NCBI GenBank assembly: GCA_024636835.1
Contig: JAGXGH010000139.1
Span: 16,979 to 80,978, forward strand
DNA from: Verrucomicrobiales bacterium
Lineage (GTDB): Bacteria; Verrucomicrobiota; Verrucomicrobiia; Verrucomicrobiales; SLCJ01
Length of the DNA: 64,000 bases
Direction of reading: 5' to 3'
A model generated the notes under the pieces. The model was not told the DNA's origin, ran no database searches, and saw only the letters and a program-made list of their open reading frames with translations. Position numbers and translations under genes: made by a program. Of the stretch, positions 57,520-64,000 are shown piece by piece. How positions within the stretch are numbered: position 1 is the first letter of the stretch; every line of letters begins with the position of its first letter.

Positions 57520-57789
57520 TGCTTTTTGGCTCTGATGTTTGGCATCTGTTCCGATCTCTTCTATCTTTATGACCTTAATATTCTCAAACGGTGAACCTAT
57601 TCTTGCATAATAATTTCCATCCGCATCTGTATAGTCTCCAATTCCCCCAGGGACTTCACTACCCTCTAACTCTATATAATTAGCAGCCTCTTTGCTCAAT
57701 CGAACACCCCCCTTTCTAGAGCTGCAACTACTTAAAGCTAAGAATCCGAAAATTAACCCTATAAAAAAAATCATGTAACTCACTCGCAT
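57505..57789 (-). CDS. Small lipoprotein linked to the RHS gene (possible immunity protein)
   Basis: The 94-residue protein has a lipoprotein signal with lipobox L-A-L-S-S-C near residue 22, then a short, polar mature domain (Y-I-E-L-E-G-S-E-V and D-A-D-G-N-Y-Y-A-R-I). It is not recognised. Its start overlaps the end of the RHS gene by ten bases (57780-57789), so it is translationally coupled. Position and small size fit an immunity protein for a periplasm-acting RHS tip, but nothing in the sequence proves this. It is AT-rich like the adjoining tip. Confidence 0.55.
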   Translation of the reverse strand: MRVSYMIFFIGLIFGFLALSSCSSRKGGVRLSKEAANYIELEGSEVPGGIGDYTDADGNYYARIGSPFENIKVIKIEEIGTDAKHQSQKADGGQ

Positions 57790-60700
57790 CCTTTCTTATC
57801 ACAATCCATCGCGTTATATTCTGACAGTGCAGACAAGATTTCCTGATGATATTGTTCCGCTTTTTGAGCTGCATCAGCCCTTCTAGCTTCGATATCGTTT
57901 AAAGCCGGCTTATTCTTATAAAGCCTATGTTTATAGGCAGTCCAGTCATGTGCTATTTGCTCAAGCTTGATAACATGAATCATTGCATTCCATGTAGCCT
58001 TGCCAAGTTTAAGCCACGCGTCGGCACAAGGTTTGTGACACCACTCCAAGGTTTTCTCAGCCTCATTCAAAGTTTCTGCAAAGGTGTTAAAAGTTGTCTT
58101 GGCGAGTCGCTCATGCTCGCGCTCGTGCTCAAGTGCTGTTCTTCCTAAATCATCAACGTCATTAGCATTAAATATCCCAATTTTAATTTTCATCTCTCCT
58201 TCGAAGCTGAGACCCCAACATTTTGAACCTTTAGACACGACCTTAAATCTTTCACCTAGGCGAGGAGATGACGCCAATGAAATATCAATGTATGTCAAAC
58301 CTGATAGCAATTGATCTGGATCATCAACTGGAACAACAATAGCAGGCCCTTCGTATAGCGTAATCAACAGTCCGAGAACATCCCAACCATTCACCCCATC
58401 ATTCCCCACGAAAGCGTAAAGATTAATCCCACCCTGTTCCTCAATCGGGTCTCTGGATGGCCAGCGGCCTGTGATGGGATCGTAGTATCTGTAGCCGTAG
58501 TAATACCAGCCGATCTCTGTGTCCATCGGCTTGGTGCTGAAGCGGTAGCGGAAGTCTTCGCTATCGCCGGTGGATTTTACAATATTGCCGAAGGCATCAT
58601 ATTCGTAGTGAGCTGCATCTACTCCACTTGAGTTCAGATACTCGCTGACGTTTCCATTGCCATCGTAAGTTGGATAGAAAGTGTCTGTGCCGTCATTGAC
58701 GGCAAGTAGACCACCGACTCCGCCTGCACCTTGCATGGAACCACTGAGATCCATGCCCCAGGTATAAGAATTTTGAATTATGGGTGTTGAATTTTGAATG
58801 TTGTATTCAGTGATGACGTTCCAGCCGTCGTAGAGGAATACGGTGTCTTCCCCACTGGTGCCTGGCACTGTTTTACGGACGCGGCGGCCTAGATAGTCGT
58901 AGGCATAGGTGGCGATGGTGGTTGTGCCTTCTTTGACCTCGATGAGACGGTTTTCGGCGTCCCAGATGTAGGTGCGGGCGCCATTGGTGCCGTTATTGAT
59001 TCCTGCGTCGTCTTTAAGGTTGCCGTCGAAATCATAGACAGGATTGGAAGCAAGATTGATCGTTGAATACTGATTGAGTGGGTTGGCCGTGTAGGTCGTA
59101 GACGCAGGAGTCTCTACGACAGGGTCGTAATTCGATGCGGATATCCTGTTTCCGATGGCGTCATATGTGTATGCACCATCAAAATCGTTGTTGTTCGCAT
59201 CGACTTCAGCGGTGACTTGGCCGAGTTTATCGTAACTCCATACGCGGTCGCGCTCGTCGACACCATAAGCGGTGCCTGTGGTATCTACGGTGGTGCGCTG
59301 TCCGATATCGTTCACGGTATAAGTAAACTGCGAAACCGGGTCGGTTGTCGAGGCGATACTGTCGTTCTTTTTATCCAAGAGAACGTTGCGGTCATTATCC
59401 CAGGTGTTGGTGATGGTGTGGACGGGACTGGTGACGGTGGAGACGAGACCGTAGCTGTTGGCTTGGTAGCTGTAGGTGAAGTCGGGAGTAGTAGGCAGTG
59501 GGTAGGAAGCATCAAGGGATTGAAGTCGTCCTGCGGTGTCGTAGCCGTAGCTGACTGCGTTCTCGACGGTGGTGCCGTCTTTGAGTTCCATGCCTGCGGG
59601 ACGCAGTAGGTTGTCGTAGTGACGGGTGATTGTTTTGGCTACGGGGCTAGAAGCCCCGGCCACGGTGACGGTCTCGGTGGTGAGGGTGAGGTCGGCAGCG
59701 TTATAGGTATAGGTATTTGAGCTGACAGTATTGTCGGCGTTGAGCACGCGGCCTAAGCTGTCATAAGTATAAGCGACGGCTAGGGTGAGGCTGTCGTTGT
59801 AGCTCACGCTGGTGAGCTGAGCTGCGGTGTATCCGTAAGTGGTGGTGACCGGTGTACCCGTGGTGACTTCACGTGCCCAGGCACGGGTGGCGAGGCGTCC
59901 AGCGTCGGTATAGGTGTAATCCGTTCCTTTGCCGTCGTTGTATTCTTTGCGGTCGAGCCAGCCACGAGTGGTGTTGTAGACCCAGTTGGTTTTGGCGAAT
60001 CCTGTGGTGGTTAGATCGGGCTCGGTGCCGAAGGCAAGACCTTGGTAAGTCCGAAGTTCAGTCAGGCGGTTTTGCTCGTCGTATTTGTGGAAGCGTGGAT
60101 AGGTCTGCGCTCCCCATACGGCTTTGACCTGCCCGGTGGGGTAGTAGCTGGTGTAAGTAACGTTGGTGAAGTCCGTGTTATTCAGTGGACCGGATGGATC
60201 AAAGCTGTTCGGCGCGTCGACGGCGATGCGGCGACCCATGATGTCGTAGGTGAAGGATGTGGTGGTGCTGTCGGTGGCGGTGACGCTGGTGGGTTGTCCG
60301 CTCTCGGTGTAGCCGTTGATGGCGGAGGTGCCGGTGCGGCTGTCGACGGATGTGAGCATTCTACCGAAGGCGTCGTAGGTTCGCGAGGAAGAGGCAATGG
60401 TGGCTGCAGCGCTGTCTTTGGCGGCGCTGGATGCCATGAGGCCGTCGGTGTAGGTGGTTAGGCTGCTGGTTCCGTCGGGGTTGTTGGTGGTGACTGTCCA
60501 TGCGCCATCAGCAGGGACGGTGCGGGTGCTGGTGGAGGTGCCACTGAGGGTGACGGATTTGGATTGGTAGCCGTCGCCGCTGCGGTAGCTTGTGGAGACG
60601 GTGACTGGGGCTACGGCGTTGGTGCCGGTGCCGGTGCCTTCGACGGTGCTGACGGTGCGCCAGGCGTTGCCGATGCCGGAAATACTGTCATCGACTGCGT

Positions 60701-63215
60701 CGGTATCGGTGGTTGTAATGCGCGTACCACCGGCGGTTTGCTGGGTGGTGGTGGTGCGCTCGCCCTCTGTGTTGTAGGTGTAGCTTGTCGTCACGGTATC
60801 TGGGTCGGTGGAGGATGCGACTTTGCCGCGTGATCCGGCGGCGGCAGATGGACCGTTGTAGGTCGTGGTGGAGGTGACTCCGCTGTCGTATTGGACGCTG
60901 AAGGTGCGTCCTAAGGCATCCATGAAGCTAGTGGTGGATTGTGAGGTACCGCCGTAGTTGATGGTGGTAGACTCCCCTCCTCCGTTCTGCGCATGAGTGC
61001 CGTAGGTGTAGGTCATCGCAGGGAGATAGATAGGATTCAGCGGATCGGTATTGTCTACCGCGTTGGTCACGGCTGATCCACTCTGTGACTTGATGCGTCC
61101 GTCGAGGTAGGTGTTGCGAACGGACGTGCTAAGATCTGGCATCGTGACGTCTGTTTTGACGCCTTCACCTGTGGGGTGTCCGCTATCGCCGGGGTAGCTG
61201 TAGGCGTAGAGGGTAGTTTCCGGTGTACTGTCTCCGTTGGCATCGGGCGAGGTGCTGCTGACCATATCGCCGTTGAGGGCGCGTGTAGATGAGGAAATTA
61301 AGAGCGTGGTGGTGCCGTCGCTGCGTGTGGTGGTGGTGGTGAGACCATTGAATGCGGTGTTGGTCACGACGGGAGTGCCGCTGGAGGAACGGGTAGCCGA
61401 CATACTGTAGACGCGCTTTAGGGCGTCGCGGAAGTAGGTGGTTTCCGCGCCGGTGCGGTCGCGGGAGTATTCCACACCACAGCATCCATATTGGGTGATG
61501 GTGTAGTCTGCGGGGTTGGCATTGTAAACGATCTTCTTCGGACGTCCGAGGTTGTCGTAGTCGATGGCATCCCATCGGGTCATTTCATAGTCGGTGGCGA
61601 CGTCTTTGGTAACGAGCGAGATAGCTTTCTCAACCTGGTTGCGGACTTCGATTGTCTTCACTCCATCTGTGATCCCGTTTCTGTCTCCAGCTCCGGTGAG
61701 CATGGTGACGGTGGTTTCTTCTGATTGGGCGTTGCGGGAATAGCTGTAGGTGGCGGCGGTGCCATCAGCGCGCTCAACCCATGCGGTGCGTCCGGATTTC
61801 TCCACAGGAACGGTTTCGCCGAAATGGGTGGCGGTGGTTTGTGTGAACCATGCGCTACCATCCCATTGCTTACGAACGACAGTTTGCAGGGAGTTATTCG
61901 CATCGAGTGCGATGTCTGTCTCGCTTTTGGCGACGATGAGACCAGCGATGGATTCGGTGACCGAAATACTCATCGGCGCGACCTCGGTGACTTTTTTACG
62001 CGCGTTGGTGGTATCGCCATACGCTACATTGTTATAGGCACTGTAGGTGGTTTGGTTAAAAACGTTGCCTGCGAAGAGATAGTCGTGCATTTCCCATGAA
62101 CCGTCGGGATTACGGACGGACTTCAGGCGTCCGTAAGGGGAGATCCCCGTGGACTGGTATGAACTCTGGAGATCGTAGGTGAAGAGTGTCTCACGGGGAT
62201 TGGCTGTGCCGTAACCATCGACTCTTCTCGCGACACGCTTCCAGCGGTTCTCGTTGATTCCGGTGGAAATTTCTCCAGATGGTGTGATATCGATAAATTC
62301 TTCAAATACACGTCGAACAGTGGTAAGCGAGCCGTAGGTACCGGACGCGTCGATGGTCACTTCCTCGATCACACGATCAACATTGAGTTGCCAGATTTTA
62401 TTGGCATCGCGGTTGGTAAACGTAAGCGTTTCACGCCTTAGCAAAGTGCCTGAGGTTCCGTTACCTTCATAGGTTTCTATGGTCTTGGTATCGGCGACGG
62501 TGTCTTGGGTGACGACGATGGTGGTCGTGCGCTGAGAGGTGCCGTTGTTCTCTTCTCTGACAACTTGCAAGTGCCCACTGCCATTTGAAGTATAAGTCGA
62601 ACGACCAATAAACGCTGAGGTTGGTACCGGACGAACTCCGTTCGCATCGGGCGTACCAAGACTGATACTATCACGCGACCATGTGGTAATTGAGTAACCG
62701 CCGGTGGAAAGAGTTTCAATATCGTTAAACGCGGATTCGGTGACGACCTGACGTAGATTATCGTTCTCCATAACCACTCCGGAGTCAGAATCAGGTGGTA
62801 CCGGACAAGATTTGGGCTCGGTTTGGAGGCTTGAGGGGTCTGCTAGATCGGCCACATCTCCAGCGGTGGACGCTCCAATTGACATGGATTCCCGGGCACT
62901 ACTACTACTCGCTATAGCGTCATTCGCGGCTGAGCCAATATCCCCCGGACCATAGGGATTACATTTCTCGGAGTCTCCATCTTCCGATGAAACACCATCG
63001 GTACCGCTTTTCATGGGAGATTTCGCCATTTTGCCCGCTTGGCTGTTGATTGATGTTTCACCACCAGAGCTATCGACAGTAGATGACCCTTCTGCATCTT
63101 CTCCGCAAGTTTTACAGGTATTGCACCCCGGATCCTTGCTTGGAGCGTTGACCGCGTAAAGTGAAACTACTCCAAAAATAAGGAACGAGATGAGTGAGCG
63201 AGTCTGTGAAGTCAT
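57780..63215 (-). CDS. Secreted RHS/YD-repeat protein with distinct C-terminal tip
   Basis: The 1811-residue protein begins with a signal peptide (M-T-S-Q-T-R-S-L-I-S-F-L-I-F-G-V-V) and a Cys-rich stretch. Many YD repeats follow (x-Y-x-Y-D-x-x-G-R), building the RHS shell. The shell closes with R-Y-Y-D-P-I-T-G-R-W-P-S-R-D-P and N-L-Y-A-F-V-G-N-D, the conserved RHS boundary. The last 195 residues (from about 1617) form a variable tip containing H-E-R-E-H at about 1697-1701, an HExxH zinc-protease-like motif. Three Cys pairs or singles occur in the tip. The tip DNA is AT-richer than the shell. RHS proteins often deliver toxic tips; no T6SS gene is nearby. Confidence 0.85.
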   Translation of the reverse strand: MTSQTRSLISFLIFGVVSLYAVNAPSKDPGCNTCKTCGEDAEGSSTVDSSGGETSINSQAGKMAKSPMKSGTDGVSSEDGDSEKCNPYGPGDIGSAANDAIASSSSARESMSIGASTAGDVADLADPSSLQTEPKSCPVPPDSDSGVVMENDNLRQVVTESAFNDIETLSTGGYSITTWSRDSISLGTPDANGVRPVPTSAFIGRSTYTSNGSGHLQVVREENNGTSQRTTTIVVTQDTVADTKTIETYEGNGTSGTLLRRETLTFTNRDANKIWQLNVDRVIEEVTIDASGTYGSLTTVRRVFEEFIDITPSGEISTGINENRWKRVARRVDGYGTANPRETLFTYDLQSSYQSTGISPYGRLKSVRNPDGSWEMHDYLFAGNVFNQTTYSAYNNVAYGDTTNARKKVTEVAPMSISVTESIAGLIVAKSETDIALDANNSLQTVVRKQWDGSAWFTQTTATHFGETVPVEKSGRTAWVERADGTAATYSYSRNAQSEETTVTMLTGAGDRNGITDGVKTIEVRNQVEKAISLVTKDVATDYEMTRWDAIDYDNLGRPKKIVYNANPADYTITQYGCCGVEYSRDRTGAETTYFRDALKRVYSMSATRSSSGTPVVTNTAFNGLTTTTTRSDGTTTLLISSSTRALNGDMVSSTSPDANGDSTPETTLYAYSYPGDSGHPTGEGVKTDVTMPDLSTSVRNTYLDGRIKSQSGSAVTNAVDNTDPLNPIYLPAMTYTYGTHAQNGGGESTTINYGGTSQSTTSFMDALGRTFSVQYDSGVTSTTTYNGPSAAAGSRGKVASSTDPDTVTTSYTYNTEGERTTTTQQTAGGTRITTTDTDAVDDSISGIGNAWRTVSTVEGTGTGTNAVAPVTVSTSYRSGDGYQSKSVTLSGTSTSTRTVPADGAWTVTTNNPDGTSSLTTYTDGLMASSAAKDSAAATIASSSRTYDAFGRMLTSVDSRTGTSAINGYTESGQPTSVTATDSTTTSFTYDIMGRRIAVDAPNSFDPSGPLNNTDFTNVTYTSYYPTGQVKAVWGAQTYPRFHKYDEQNRLTELRTYQGLAFGTEPDLTTTGFAKTNWVYNTTRGWLDRKEYNDGKGTDYTYTDAGRLATRAWAREVTTGTPVTTTYGYTAAQLTSVSYNDSLTLAVAYTYDSLGRVLNADNTVSSNTYTYNAADLTLTTETVTVAGASSPVAKTITRHYDNLLRPAGMELKDGTTVENAVSYGYDTAGRLQSLDASYPLPTTPDFTYSYQANSYGLVSTVTSPVHTITNTWDNDRNVLLDKKNDSIASTTDPVSQFTYTVNDIGQRTTVDTTGTAYGVDERDRVWSYDKLGQVTAEVDANNNDFDGAYTYDAIGNRISASNYDPVVETPASTTYTANPLNQYSTINLASNPVYDFDGNLKDDAGINNGTNGARTYIWDAENRLIEVKEGTTTIATYAYDYLGRRVRKTVPGTSGEDTVFLYDGWNVITEYNIQNSTPIIQNSYTWGMDLSGSMQGAGGVGGLLAVNDGTDTFYPTYDGNGNVSEYLNSSGVDAAHYEYDAFGNIVKSTGDSEDFRYRFSTKPMDTEIGWYYYGYRYYDPITGRWPSRDPIEEQGGINLYAFVGNDGVNGWDVLGLLITLYEGPAIVVPVDDPDQLLSGLTYIDISLASSPRLGERFKVVSKGSKCWGLSFEGEMKIKIGIFNANDVDDLGRTALEHEREHERLAKTTFNTFAETLNEAEKTLEWCHKPCADAWLKLGKATWNAMIHVIKLEQIAHDWTAYKHRLYKNKPALNDIEARRADAAQKAEQYHQEILSALSEYNAMDCDKKGCE

Positions 63216-63302
63216 GGTGGATTTGAGAATGGAGATCAGTTGGTGCCGATGCGTCGCGTAAAACGGCTGCGCCGCACGCGATTGCGTTTGGTTATAGTAA
63301 AA

Positions 63303-64000
63303 TTAGTTGGAACCGATGCGTTTGATGGCGGCGGCGGCGGCGAAACGTAGACGTGGATCGGTTTTGGCGATTTGTTGGAGAACTGTTTTGTCAGCGGGGT
63401 CGCCGTAGTTGCCGAGGGCCGCAACGGCGGATAGGCGCACGGATGGGTTGGCGCGGGCGTCGTTGGCGAGGCGACGGATCATCGGGTGAAGTTCTTCGAC
63501 CTGTGTGCGGGAAACGGCCTGCAGGGCGGAAACTTGATTGGGCAGACTGGCGGAGGAACCATCGTCGAAGTAGCTCTGGACAACGGGCGCGAGCTGCTCC
63601 CAGAGCGGTGCGGTCACGTCCTGCGGGGCGCGCTCGGTGAGATCGGCTAGTGCCATGAGGGCAGTGCCGGGAATGCTGGTGTGACTGATGGTGGTGTCTC
63701 CGGGAAGGTCGACGAGATTTTGCAGACCGGCGGCACGCAGTGCACCATCGGTTTCACCGGGTGCTCCTTGATTGGTGGGATAGAGCCACATGGAAAGGTG
63801 CTGAACGGCGTAGTCACGCATCACAAAGTGCTGGGCGGGATCGTTGAGGATGGTGGAAAGTTCGGCGGTGTAGCGGTCGGCTCCGATGCCGCGCTCGCGC
63901 ATGACTTCCATGATCTCGTTGGCGACAACGAACCAGGATTCGCGATGGTTTCGCGTGTCGGTGGGACGATGCTCATGCAAGACGGTGAACAGTGCGTCGA
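63303..64000 (-). CDS. HEAT-repeat protein (5' end outside window)
   Basis: The frame is open to the right edge, so the protein starts outside the window; the TTG at 63980 is an internal codon. The visible C-terminal part of about 230 residues is helical, with repeated patterns such as L-S-A-V-A-A-L-G-N-Y-G-D-P-A and R-F-A-A-A-A-A-I-K-R-I typical of HEAT/PBS-lyase repeats. It likely mediates protein contacts. It lies 87 bases upstream of the RHS gene on the same strand, so the two may be co-transcribed. Confidence 0.6.
   Translation of the reverse strand, partial: DALFTVLHEHRPTDTRNHRESWFVVANEIMEVMRERGIGADRYTAELSTILNDPAQHFVMRDYAVQHLSMWLYPTNQGAPGETDGALRAAGLQNLVDLPGDTTISHTSIPGTALMALADLTERAPQDVTAPLWEQLAPVVQSYFDDGSSASLPNQVSALQAVSRTQVEELHPMIRRLANDARANPSVRLSAVAALGNYGDPADKTVLQQIAKTDPRLRFAAAAAIKRIGSN

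Overview
The window comes from a Gram-negative bacterium of the PVC group, most probably a Verrucomicrobiota (Verrucomicrobiales-like) chromosome. Reasons: a GDSL-like/propeller/cytochrome c fusion of the 'PVC-type heme-binding' class next to a ThuA-domain protein; a secreted protease with autotransporter-associated beta-strand repeats and the verrucomicrobial '...FFRLKV' C-terminus; a SpmA/SpmB fusion in an organism with no other sporulation gene here; a tripartite RND pump with two lipoproteins, which implies an outer membrane; and many short inverted repeats between genes. The sequence is moderately GC-rich overall, with AT-richer islands around 37.6-39.0 kb and 57.5-58.4 kb.

Layout. 0-7.2 kb: end of a POT peptide transporter, TatD, a GAF protein, a GT25 glycosyltransferase and HrpA helicase. 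7.5-8.1 kb: a VapBC pair. 8.2-13.2 kb: an outer-membrane barrel protein, the SpmAB fusion, then a two-gene unit coding an ATP-grasp ligase and an M20 peptidase. 13.3-19.0 kb: an RND efflux operon (outer membrane factor, adaptor, pump) on the minus strand. 19.0-19.8 kb: non-coding repeats. 19.8-27.5 kb: ThuA protein, PVC heme fusion, then clpB coupled to a secreted trypsin-like protein. 27.8-37.3 kb: mainly housekeeping genes (pfkA, a degenerate zinc-ribbon protein, an RlmD-like methyltransferase, a second VapBC pair, ispE, a Kef-type antiporter, folE2, dus) separated by repeats. 37.3-39.0 kb: heptamer tandem repeats, a palindromic repeat and two orphan membrane proteins. 39.2-49.5 kb: one long minus-strand translation operon, rpsL-rpsG-fusA-S10 operon-rplN-rplX, with a foreign-looking secreted coiled-coil gene between rpsS and rplV. 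49.5-57.5 kb: accessory DNA with two HUH (Y1) transposase-like genes, a transposase remnant and the beta-strand-repeat protease. 57.5-64.0 kb: a small lipoprotein, a large secreted RHS protein with a distinct C-terminal tip, and a HEAT-repeat protein cut by the window edge.

How the genes fit together. The translation operon, ClpB, HrpA, RlmD/RumA-type methyltransferase and Dus serve RNA and protein homeostasis. The RND system, Kef antiporter and peptide transporter handle the envelope. The most notable accessory candidates are the ATP-grasp/M20 pair, the clpB-linked trypsin-like protein, the coiled-coil gene inside the S10 operon, the RHS tip plus lipoprotein pair, and a family of non-autonomous inverted-repeat elements that may be mobilised by the Y1 transposases. 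No rRNA, tRNA or CRISPR array was recognised.
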